Below, one piece after another: positions 24,761 to 35,720 of a DNA stretch of 64,000 nt (positions within the stretch are counted from its first letter, which is position 1; every line of letters begins with the position of its first letter). Below the pieces are notes generated by a model. The model was not told the DNA's origin. It ran no database searches and saw only the letters and a list, made by a program, of their open reading frames with translations. Source of the stretch: Antedon mediterranea. Its lineage: Eukaryota; Echinodermata; Crinoidea; Comatulida; Antedonidae. The stretch spans positions 22,490,288 through 22,554,287 of the forward strand of contig NC_092676.1 in assembly GCF_964355755.1 (NCBI RefSeq), written 5' to 3'. The position numbers were made by a program, and so were the translations under genes.

Positions 24761-27700
24761 ATGTCGAATACCACCCAGAAAATGTCTCTTATTCAGTCAA
24801 CAGCAGGAGCTGTGCCTGTAAAAAATGAAAAAGGTAATTTTTTTTGTTTATTAAATATGTGGATAATGTGAACATACTCATATGGCCTGTATGGTTTTGA
24901 TATACAGTAGAACCCCTCCTTTGGAAAATCCCTTTCTATGGGACAATTTTCAATGAAACAAATAAGGTAACTACAATATTTTTTTTAACAGTACAGCCAT
25001 TAGAGGACATCCTATTGAGGGGACACTTAGGTCCCTTAATTAGGGTTCTACTGTATTTGTATTCTACTCATTTGTAACACTATTTTACAGGTCAAGTTAG
25101 TATGCAGAAAGTGAAGGTCAAACGATATGTATCCGGAAAAAGGTAAACTCATTTCAATTATCAATCGCCAGTCAAATCATTAAGAAATAATTCTACTACA
25201 GTTAGTGTAGTCTACATTTTGTTTAGTAACCTGTTTATGCAAGTTTTTATTTTATAAAGCTTTTTTTGTAATCATACACACTGTTATTACAGTGATGTCA
25301 TTAACATATTAAAAACCTTTTTTTAATCATACAGTGCACAAACATCACACTATTCTTATACAGAAGAACTAGCAAGCACCTTAATAGGGGTGTCCCCTGA
25401 ATAAGGATTGGCTATAGTGTTAAAACATATACTTCCCATAATTTGTTTCCTGTTAAGTGTCTTCTGAATAGGGATTGGTGGTGTAGTATTAAAACATAAA
25501 TTTCCCCTCAATTTTGACTTGATAGCCTACTGTTGATTGTGATATATAATCTGTTTAACTTGTTGCAGACCTGACTATGCGCCAGACTCTAGTGATGAGG
25601 AAGATGAAGATATGGAAGTGCCATTCAGTCGGCAACAGCGTAAAGCACCTGTGCACGTCAACAGATCGATGGCAGATGAGGACGATCCACGTTTACGGAG
25701 ATTAAAAGAACACAGACAGGAAATGGAAGATGATGATGAAGACGACCGGTACATATGTTCAATTAATAATGTTTCTTTAATCAAAGATGAGAATGACCAG
25801 TCCGTGATAGGTACCGCATATGATATAGGTTATAGTTATTATGGCAATGGCAAATTATGCTGGTAACGCAAGGTTGAATTTTTATGTTTATTCAGTGACA
25901 TTTTTTAATCATAACAATAACATGTACCTCAGAGTATGTTGTTAGAATAATCATTAATAAAATGCTAAATTGATTTAGGAAATAATGGTTTGTTTTTGGA
26001 TTTTATAAATTTTAAGAAATGTTATTTGGTTAAACAGAGTTGTGTAGTTTAATTTCTGCATTTCTCATGATTTATTATAGAATGGCAAGGCATAGACACA
26101 TAATGGAACCAGAAGTTGTAGATGAAGAAAGTGATGAAGAAATGGACAGAGGCCAAGACAGCGATGATGATGTTGGACGTCGAGTTCGAATCAGACCGGA
26201 CGAAGAGAGCAGTTCTGATGACGAAGAGCTGGAAGAAGATGAAATTGAAAGGCGAAGGGCTTTGATGAGGGAGCGTGCTCAGCTTAGAGCACGAGAACAG
26301 CAGCAGGAAGAGCTGCTAGAGGTTGAAGACGAAGGGTCAGAGAAAGAGGAAATGATGTCAGAATCTTCAGAATATGAATCTTATTCTGATTCTGAAGATG
26401 AGACAGGACCGAGGTTGAAGCCTGTCTTTGTTGCAAAGTAAGTAAGCTTCATGACTGCCTACAGTAAAACAAAGATGTATTATCTTCTAATTAAGGACTG
26501 CTTACAAGATAGTCCAGTTAGTACAAATTGCTTGAAACTTGTTTTTGTTGCGAAGAATTCTTACAAAGAAATTCCAGTCTGTACTGAAGTAGTCCAATGG
26601 GTCAGTAGACCTAATCAAGTTCACTGTTCATAAGAAGAACTTTAGTGAATGTGGTAATTGATAGTTTAAAGACCAATACTTTCAGATAACTAATAATAAT
26701 AAATATTGGAATTGATTTATTATATTTACTTTAAGTTTTCTCCAATAAGAGATTTTATCCACAATACAAATTGCCATGAACATTAGATAGGTACAATTGA
26801 TGTGGTCTATATGCATTTATTAAATTAAGTAAAAAATAATGATGTTCAATAAGCATTAGACATAAGATAGCATGCAAAGACCAAACAAAATTAAGCAATG
26901 TTGTGTATGAAAGATTCATGATTAATTCATATTGTCTTCCTGTAGAAAAGATCGTGTAACAGTGCAAGAACGTGAAGCTGAAGCACTGAAAGTGAAGGAA
27001 TTAGAAATAAAAGCAAAGAAACTAGCAGAAGAAAGAAAGCTAGAATCATTAAGGGTAAGTTTTATACCACAAATGTGATGTGAAGACTACTATATCATAT
27101 GACACCATGTTAAAAGATATATATATATAAGCACAAACTTTTATGCAGATATTAGATGTACCAATCAAGGTATGAGGGATTTAAGGCTTGTAGTTAAAGC
27201 TACAAACAAGTGTTTAGACATCAATAGTGATACAAAAAAATGAAGCATCTATTTATTCCAAAATACTATTTATAATATTTCAGATAATTGAGAGTGATGC
27301 TCGGAGGGAACTAGAGGAATCGGTAAATGCCAACAAAGATGCATTAGACCTAATGGCAATTGTTACAGATGATGAGAACGACGAGGAAGAATATGAAGCA
27401 TGGAAAGTGAGGGAATTAAAAAGGTTAAAACGAGAGAAGGAAGAGAAAGACCAGTAAGTGATAGATAACAACCTGAAATTTCATTTCTCTTGTATTAAAA
27501 AGAATGTTTAAGGATATTCCACTAAGTATTCATTGACAGCTAACTTGAGAAACAGTACTAATACCGCCCTGTGATCTATACTCAATTTGCTAAAGTACTA
27601 TATTGGGAATCATTACCATTAAAGTCATTTGAAAGATCCATGTTAACTGGTACTGTTGTAGTTTTGGAAAGGTTGACCAGGGTTTATGGTTTTTCTAGAG

Positions 27701-30290
27701 AGTAGTTTCTGCATATACTTTACCTAAGTGCCGGTCATATTCAGATCATCCAATCCATGATAAATTTCTTGTGATTTACAGTTAGTATATTATTGATATT
27801 AGTTAATAGTAAGGCATTTCTAGACTAGTTGAATCGAACAGGCAGTAACAGATATACTACAGTACGTGCCAGCATGCAGACCTCATTCTATAAGCATTCT
27901 ATTTAACTCGCACCATTACGTTTTTTCTAACTTTTGACTTTTTTACCTTGTTTATTAGGAGAGAAAAGGAGCAACTAGAAATTGAAAGGTTAAGAAACAT
28001 GACAGAAGAAGAAAGGAGGAAAGAGCTGCATAATAATCCTAAAACTATTACAAATAAATCCGAGAAAGGTCGATACAAGTTTCTACAGAAGTACTATCAC
28101 CGTGGTGCTTTCTTTATGGTATGTTGTTATTAAAACTACAGCTGTTTATAATATTCAATAAATATACAGTATTTCACCCAGGTTCTTAATACAGTTTATT
28201 TAATATGATGTGAATCAAAAATCAAAAGATAATTTTGTTTATTAACATACAAAATGCCATTGAATTGATTTTTCTGATGATTTTATATCACATGCTGTGG
28301 ATAATTTGGATCCATCCTTACAATTAGAGGTGGTACAGTGGACACAGTGAATGTTAATGTGCAGCCCTACTCTGAGGCCAAATTCCATTATATATTTGTT
28401 TTTGGTCACAATTTTGATGTTTTGTTTTCGGGGAATGGAAGATGGTCTATTGAACTGGAAACTTGTTTGTTGTCCATCTCGTGAAAATATTCTGTCAATT
28501 TCAATCGTAAACATTATTATTGTAACTATGCGACAAATTAACAGGTTATCTTATTAAAGTTTTGTGGCTAGTTTTAGGAATGTTTGACACCAGATTACAT
28601 TCAGTACCCATAATTATTCACCTTGGTGTATATGGTCAGATGCCATTGGAAATTAATTATGTATGTAAAGTATTTTAAACTGTGTTTTTGTTTTTTAGGA
28701 TGAAGAGGAGAATATGTTCAAGAGGGACTTTTCAAAGGCAACATTAGATGACCACTTTGACAAGACTGTTTTACCAAAGGTTATGCAGGTAAATAGACAT
28801 TCTCCCCTGATTTCTATGGTTATATTTTTTCAACGTTTATACTACTTAGTACTTTACTCAACTTATTACTCTAAAGCCCCTTTCTCACAGAGTTGTGTGC
28901 CAGGAATATTGCGGGAATATACCATTACCATGCCGGTATGGTTTTCTGTGAGAACGGGTCAACTTGGCATCATGCCGGCACCATGCCGGCATCGACATGA
29001 CCTGCTTTAGACCTAGTAATATTCTAGGGATATTCCCCGCAATGCCAGACGGGCATTCTGTGAGAACGTATCGCCGTTATATTCCGGGGTTCCCCGTCGA
29101 GGCTTTGACGCCTTGCGCGGTCAAGTGTATCACTTTGGCGCCTATTCAATTCAATTAACAATAATAATGTCGAACTGGAGGGATAATGAGATAAGAGAGC
29201 TGCTTAAAATAAGGGGACAAGAAGAAATTTGTAGCATAATCTATAGGCCGCTAGGCTAGGCCATAACATAGCTCTTTGTTTGTTGGTGCCTGACCTTTCG
29301 TCGCCTTGTAAATTGTAGGCCTACAGCCTTCTAATAAGGTGTTTTACAGATTGCCGATGACGGCAAATTAATTGCTATACCTGTATAATATATGCACAAT
29401 ATACTGTACATAGCATGTATTGCATAAATATGCTATAAAGGAAGATAATAATCTGTAACTTAACATTCGCCGCCATATCATCGCTAGACAAAAATAATAA
29501 CAATAAAGGACGCCCTCAATAATTATTTGTCAGACTTTTTATTGGCCGAATATGCCCGACTCCTTTCTCACAGAAAGCCGGTATATACCGGTTATATTTC
29601 CGGCACGATAGTCCGGTGAGAATGGGTATATGCCGGTAACGATACCGGCACGACGCCAGCACTGTACCGGTATATTGCAGGCACATCTGTGAGAAAGGGG
29701 CTTAAAATGCAAATTGCAGATCTGCTTGACTACAAAGCTCATCACCTGGCCGACATTCCGGTGCCACCAACAAATCATGCCAGGCATGTAGAATTTCACT
29801 GCCAGTATCCCAACTAAAGGCAAACAAACTCAAATACCAATTATCATACTATACTATCAATGTAGGCCTAGCTCAGGGATCAAAAGGAAAATTGAAATTA
29901 TTTTTTCACACAAAAAAAATGATAAAAAGATGGGCAGGTAAAACTTGTTTAGGGCAATCAAATTGTGACATCTCAATTTTAAAAATTCAGTGAGCCCAGA
30001 CCCTGGTATAGTTGGCGACTCTGCAAGGTTTTGAGAATTTCCATATGCAGGAGCATATTTGTGACTCCATACGTTTGCTAACAGTCATTTTTCAATCTTG
30101 TTTCTAGGTTAAAAACTTTGGTCGATCTGGAAGGACAAAGTATACACATTTACTAGACCAAGATACAACACAGTTTGATTCTCCTTGGAACTCGGACAAT
30201 GTCATCGGTAGGAAATTCCAGAATCTAGCAGGTGGAATGAAACAAGGATTTGAAAAACCAACTAGCAATAACAAATCCAGCAAATCATGA
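24761..30290 (+). CDS. MFAP1: MFAP1, spliceosome-associated protein (457 codons, 9 exons)
   Basis: Nuclear pre-mRNA splicing factor of the spliceosomal B complex; known partners of the family include the tri-snRNP and PRPF38A. Exons: 24761-24833, 25091-25142, 25569-25748, 26081-26437, 26946-27054, 27284-27453, 27959-28118, 28699-28788, 30108-30290, all in phase. The N-terminus has [20 protein letters not shown]. Residues about 45-210 are acidic and serine-rich ([37 protein letters not shown]). A coiled, highly charged region follows with [16 protein letters not shown] and [19 protein letters not shown]. The conserved C-terminal domain has [36 protein letters not shown] and [20 protein letters not shown]. 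The family's hallmark blocks are all present and the length is close to the human protein (about 440), so the gene looks complete and functional. The ATG has A at -3. Poly(A) signals are at 30885 and 31088. Confidence 0.98.
24905..25053. mobile_element. TA-flanked MITE (Tc1/mariner-pogo-like) in MFAP1 intron 1
   Basis: Terminal inverted repeats CAGTAGAACCC and GGGTTCTACTG are bounded by TA on both sides (24903-24904, 25054-25055), the target duplication of the Tc1/mariner/pogo group. 149 bp, non-coding. Confidence 0.8.
25375..25510. repeat. Diverged duplicated repeat related to 48210-48352
   Basis: Two imperfect copies of a GAATARGGATTGG-containing unit followed by TATTAAAACATA-like sequence. 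GGCTATAGTGTTAAAACATA is shared with a repeat at 48260, so this is a dispersed family, probably remains of a DNA transposon. Confidence 0.55.
26532..26555 (+). pseudogene. Decayed copy of the 3' end of MFAP1 exon 4, inside intron 4
   Basis: 24 bases match the end of exon 4 (26415-26438, encoding LKPVFVAK) with four differences, all transitions. The copied donor GTAAGT is replaced by AATTCT. It would read LKLVFVAK. It is probably a short local duplication; chance is not excluded at this length. Confidence 0.4.
28875..29702. mobile_element. PIF/Harbinger-type non-autonomous element in MFAP1 intron 8
   Basis: Terminal inverted repeats AGCCCCTTTCTCACAG and CTGTGAGAAAGGGGCT are flanked by TAA on both sides (28872-28874, 29703-29705). 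A 3-bp TWA target duplication is typical of PIF/Harbinger. 828 bp, GC-richer than the intron. Subterminal regions repeat TTCTGTGAGAACG and CCGGCAT/ATGCCGG words in both orientations, as expected for transposase-binding repeats. No transposase ORF is seen; the frames at 28714-29158 and 29539-29823 are by-products of these repeats. Confidence 0.85.
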
Positions 30291-31110
30291 AGACCTTTTT
30301 TAGCTGTTCACTATCATTGACAATGTGAAGTCAATGCTGTTGACGAGTTACTGTGAAGATGTTGACTTTACAGTATAACAGCTGCCATGTTATATGGAAT
30401 CCAGTCTATGGCCTTTTGTCTGAATATGCCTAAGCGGAACATTTGTGATCACATTTAAATAAGCTTAGATTATTCAGTTATGGTATGACACTGAATTTCT
30501 TAAATGAATGCCCAAGTTACACTAACAGAAGGCTATATTTGTAAATTGCTACATATATTCTGATAAACAAGAGGTTCTCATGTCAACAGTAATGTACAAA
30601 TCAGAAGTTTGAGTAATTTATTATTATTGTGCGTCTAATGTACAGATTTTGTTTTGCATGATCTAGTTCTCTAGAAAACAAGGTACCAGACACATAGTTG
30701 ACTGTGCTGATAGTTAATAATGATTTTGTTTAACCGTATTGATAGCCTTCATGACCTTGTCGATAGTCAATACTAAGTTACATGCACGGTCGACCTTCAA
30801 AGTCAGTGTTTCAAAGTTGTTAATGCCATAATTATGGTGGTAATTTCACAGAAAGAAATGTTGCTACACTAAACTACCCCACAAAATAAAGTTATCTTAA
30901 CTTTCTGAAGGTGGTGATTTTAGAGTTTTGTGTACTCGTAGTGAAATAAGTTTATCTTTATCAAATACTAATTAACTGTACTGATAAAAGCATGGAAGAA
31001 AGAAATATTTTTTCCCTTCATATAATCAAGTTATGTACGGTAGGCCTACTAATAGTTTATGATACATGTGTTGTAAATACTATTTTGAATAAATGAACCT
31101 AAAGAAGTGT
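30291..31110 (+). other. MFAP1 3' UTR
   Basis: The sequence between the stop codon and the AATAAA signals at 30885-30890 and 31088-31093. No frame or repeat of note. Two usable polyadenylation sites are likely. Confidence 0.6.
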
Positions 31111-33012
31111 TTGATATTGTTTACACTTTTTGTGTTCATTAGTTTGATTAAATAGTTTATGCAGATTGCATACCATATCAATGAAGAAATAGTAACAAAT
31201 TCCCTAGATACAATATTTTTGTTTTTCTATTTTTACTTTCATTTTTTATAATTAATATTCAATAAATTCTTTCTAATCAAACCATCATGATTGAGAATGT
31301 CCATACCAACTCTTCAGCAGGCAAGACCACTCAAGTCCTCTTCAGTAACCTAGATAGCTATGCTAAGCCCCACTGGCACTACCGATCCATTTGATAGGTA
31401 CAGTAAGCTATCTAGAGCCTAACTAGGCTAGCTAGGAGTGGGCTAGCCTCTAGCTAGGCCTACTCTCTAGCCTAGGCCTACAGTCTTTATAAACTCACCT
31501 TATTCTTCCGGTTTGATATTATTGATAGACCTGTGGCTTTTTGGCTTCTATGTTTGTAGTCTGGTCACTTTATATTCCACAAGCAATGATTTTTGCCTCG
31601 AATAATGTCCATGTTTTGTGCACTTAAAATTTATTTTGTTTTATTGTCTGCTACTACGCATGCTGCACTTTGTATGCAAAAACCAAATCTCTGTGATCTG
31701 ATTGGTTGAATCTTCAGTACACTGTCGTCATAGATTGTCTGCTCAAAATTTATTTTGTGTCATTTTTATGACGTAAGTAATACTTATTTAATGTTGTGTA
31801 TGTTGTTTTAGCAACAAACAAGAAAATAAGGATAAGAAGCAATAGTTATTGATCATTGCAACAGAACAATTTATTGATGTTCCTTGAAAGGGCCTATAAG
31901 AGTAGATACAGATGATGCATTGTTATGCCAAAGTACACAGATCTAAAATAAAATCTACAACAGCAAGATTATTATAGTAAAACACACCAATTAATATAAG
32001 CAAATCTAAAAATTAAAGAAATCAACTCAAATTTACGTATTACAATAAAAAAAAAATTTTTGACGGTAGTAAATAAACTTTTTTTTATACTTAAGGTTTC
32101 TTAACTAAGTTAAATTTTATGGAATACAGTAATTTGCTTAAAAGGGAAAGAGGACCAGCACAATGGCCTTAGGGTCGCCCAAAAACGGGGAGCATGACAA
32201 TCAGGCCATAGTTGGCAGCGATAATTTTATTTGTGCCTTGAATGTTGCAAACAAAAGCATTTTTACCCAAAAAAGGTGAATAAGTGAGATACAACGAATA
32301 CTACCGAACAAAGGGTGGCCAAAATCTGTACTTAGTAGTACTGTGTATAATTCAGTACCAATTAGAATACATTAAGTGGTTTTTGTGTATCAAAACAGAT
32401 GCGTTTAAATACTTGTTTATTAATAATATTCTATTCAATGACATAGTATATAAAAATTTCAAGATTTTCTCTAAAGTATCAAATAATGTGGACTTAGTTC
32501 ATTGTTATTTAAACTAATTGACACTTAAACTCCACATTAACTAACCCAATTTTATAACATCATATTACTAAATTTAGATAATTTTAAACTAAAACTACAA
32601 AAACCAACAGTAAATATTAAAACTATTACACAAATTTTACGAAATTGTGTACATGGCGAAAGACAACATAGGCATAGAGTAAAATCAAATGCAAATGAAA
32701 AGAAAGAAGATAAAAATGCATATTTTGTTACATTTTGCACCAATATTAAAAAATGCACCAGTAATAACTATATATCATATATTCTCACGCATATAAGACA
32801 ACCCACATGCCCGATGACAAATGACTTTGATTGGTTGTAAAAATGCTCAAAGTTTGTCATTCTAACAAGTTACAAATGAATATTTTCATTCATATCCTAA
32901 TAACTGGGAAGAGACATAACGCCCCCAGGGCTTGGTAATAATTCTTGCATCAGTTTGGCTGCCATATTTGATTCAAAATCTTCCAGTATGCAATAGCAAA
33001 TTTATGCAAAGG
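31111..33012. other. Intergenic region between convergent MFAP1 and RhoGAP genes
   Basis: AT-rich. It includes a TAGGCCTA/CTAGCTAGG cluster at 31370-31490. Short frames (32284-32517, 32552-32758) have no domain. Nothing else is seen. Confidence 0.6.
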
Positions 33013-33180
33013 TGTGGTACACCACGTGATTCCAAAGAGAAATAAAGTATGGTTGAGAATGTCCCGACATTTCGGTTGTTATACAACAACCATCTTCTGG
33101 AGAATTTAGCACCACAAGCAAAACATTGAGATGCTCTCAACCTTACTCCATTTCCTTTTGGAAACACATGGTGTACCGCA
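33013..33180. mobile_element. Small inverted-repeat element (MITE-like)
   Basis: The left arm from 33013 (TGTGGTACACCACGTGATTC) and the right arm ending at 33180 are reverse complements over about 50 bp with roughly 80 percent identity by eye. The inner loop contains GTTGTTATACAACAAC, itself a hairpin. The minus-strand frame across it is an artefact. Confidence 0.7.
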
Positions 33181-33740
33181 AACCTAACTCTACCAGTGCT
33201 TATTCGCCTTGCAACCCTTTATTGATTAAAAGATTTCCTTAAATATTTCAAGATTTTGGTATTTATTGTTGGAATATCAATAACACGCATACCGTAAACA
33301 TATCAATCTTATATGCGAAAAATATATGTAATAGTTCGACAGAAAGTGTACCTATAGAGGGTGCTATTCTCTTAATGTTCATCCAGAAACTATTATCAAT
33401 TATTTAATTAATTATAATAAAAGAATTTGCAATGAATCTACTTCATTCATATTTATTTTAACACATTTATTCGGTAATACATCAGCTATTATATTTGCTA
33501 AAGTTCCAACCAAACATTTTGAGAATCAATCTCTAAAAACGTTGGTCGTATACACAAAATACATTTGAAAAGATTAATACAATTTGAAACATATATATTA
33601 ACACGATTTTTTCATTCTTATATGCGCAAATATTTTTATCAAGAAAAAGAAATATCAAATAAAAAATTAAAACAGATTTTTAACTATATATATTATATTA
33701 CAAATGACTATCTAGTTAAAAAGCATTTTGCACATGATGC

Positions 33741-33911
33741 AAAGCTCTATCTACACTATCAAACTAGTTTGACAAAAAAAAAGGTGTGATGTTCCCAAAT
33801 ATGGTAGTGATATACCCAAATATGTTAGTGATATGACATCATCATGTCCATATAAGGGCACATCACATTTTTTTTGTCACATAAAGTATGGTAGTGTAGA
33901 CAGAGCTTTAG
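33741..33911. mobile_element. MITE of the AAGCTCTGTCTACACTA family, full-length copy
   Basis: The left end is AAAGCTCTATCTACACTATC; the right end is the complement of AAAGCTCTGTCTACACTACC. Inside are GTGTGATGTTCCCAAATATG and TAGTGATATGACATCATCAT blocks. A truncated second copy sits at 43012-43120. Confidence 0.8.
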
Positions 33912-34120
33912 TACCAAGCTGATTATGAAAAGCATAATATTACATATTTATATAATTTTATCAAACTTACAATTACCCCATGTTAAAACATTAATTCTTC
34001 TTGCCACACACTATATTATGTGTATCCTATGTCACGCTTCACTTACGAATACCAAATTGAAACCATGGTCATAAAATATTAGTCGTAAAGTAAACAAATA
34101 AAAGTTATATTTTACTCTTA

Positions 34121-34343
34121 GGGATGCCAAGATCATACTACTGCAGTTACTGCAGTATCTACATTCTTTTTTACTGCAATAACGTATGATTTTAGTTTGT
34201 TTCGATGAAGGATTCACTGTAATAATAATGTGTATGATCATCAAAACAATATAATGCTAGCTAAATAATTGCATAAACTGGTTAAAGGTATTAACAAAGT
34301 GTAGTAACTGCAGTAACTGCAGTAGAAAAATGTTGACATCATT
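34121..34343. mobile_element. CTGCAG-type MITE, copy 1
   Basis: CTACTGCAGTTACTGCAGTA at the left and the complementary GTAACTGCAGTAACTGCAGTAG at the right, outer right border TTGACATCAT. The left border is diverged. It is one of a family with copies at 42549, 48966 and 51235. Confidence 0.7.
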
Positions 34344-35371
34344 TTTTTCGTCAACACAATAAAAAATAATAAATGTAAAATTAGCTATAAATGATAGATG
34401 TTATCATAATAATTAGAAATTTTAAATTATTCATTTATTTAAAGAATTTTTAAAATCCTCTCCGTTCACTATCTATAGCACAATATCATGGAGGAATAAT
34501 TTTAAAAAAAAAACGCTAAAAAAGTCTTATTATTTCAACAATCATTCCAATATCACAATAAGTACATATTATATTAAACTGGTCAGTTGGTACTAACTTA
34601 AGTTTTATTTCATGGTAAGTTTGTTGGTCAAACATCTCTGAATACACAAAATCTAAATATAAAACTACACATTTAAGATATTATAACATGTTTCTGATTC
34701 AAAAACAGTGAAAAATATCTCATATTTTATCATATCCATCAACTTTTTAATCGCTATATCATCATCACCATCATTTATCATATACATTTACAGTTTCATA
34801 AAATTTCTTACCATTGCAGTACACAAATATGTATACATATTTACATAGTATTACAGACAACCAAAACAATAAAATAATAATTAATAATAGCATGAATATT
34901 TAAGCTATTACTGTAATCATCAAGATTTCTAAACTATTTTCTTCATTAATATTTATAATAACTTGTTTATCAAATAAACAAACAAAAAACAACCCAAAAA
35001 CAAACAAAAAAAACAAGCAACTGAGGTATAAAATATAGCAGTAATAGGCATACATATGGCAAACACCAAACATTTTTTTTATATCAAAATCTGGATGTGC
35101 AGATATTTAATTTATGCAAAAAACTAAACCTAATTAATTAATCTTTTTATTTAATAAACCAATTCAACAAACTCAGAACAAATTCATTTTGTTTTAATTG
35201 CTCAGGGAGTATACATATGATTTTATCTAATATGGAGTCATTAAAAAAATGTAATATAGTGTTTTATGTAGTTTAAGTACATGGTGTTTATATTGAAGAA
35301 ATGGTATACACCAAATTCACACATCAAGGCACACAATCTACATAAAAAACAAAGGCATCTGTAGGTGCTGT
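34344..35371. other. AT-rich flank downstream of the RhoGAP gene
   Basis: Probably contains the 3' UTR of the distal RhoGAP last exon. A minus-strand AATAAA (TTTATT at 35147-35152) lies about 220 nt past that stop codon. No coding region is seen. Confidence 0.5.
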
Positions 35372-35720
35372 TCACATGGTTACTACCTCAGTCCTACGTA
35401 TGTCTTCATTACCAGTGATATCATTGTTCGCTGAAGTATTCCTAATAGAGTGCTCGTCTCCCGACATCTCTTCAACATTTAACTCTGAATCGTTGGTAGT
35501 ATCACCATTCTCTGTCAACCGTGTGAGTGTTTCGTCCGGCACTACCGGATCAGGAAAGAACACAAGTGGTTCCGAAATGAGTATTTCAAGAATTGGCGTC
35601 AGCCGTGGTATCTTCTGCATCTCGAGAACCGTTTTACAATTTGTGTGCATCAGCGTGATGAGCCAACATATTGCCAAGTTTTGGCTGTTCATCTTATTGC
35701 GCAAGAAATTCATCATTACT
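35372..35720 (-). CDS. Distal alternative last exon of the RhoGAP gene (isoform A)
   Basis: The acceptor CTACAG precedes an exon that begins with one base completing an Arg codon, exactly as the proximal last exon does, so either can follow exon 39208-39313. It encodes MNSQNLAICWLITLMH then a helix-like stretch and FFPDPVV. About 20 of 53 residues match the proximal exon by eye. WWPTL is changed to WLITL, losing the conserved proline at the end of the RhoGAP domain. The 50-residue tail is acidic and rich in Asn, Ser and Thr and ends in EVVTM. Maintained frame over 115 codons argues against a pseudo-exon. Confidence 0.75.

Noticed and set aside
28714-29158. Plus-strand ORFs of 98 and 64 codons
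   Set aside because: The first is MFAP1 exon 8 read on into its intron; the second lies in inverted repeats of the Harbinger-type element.
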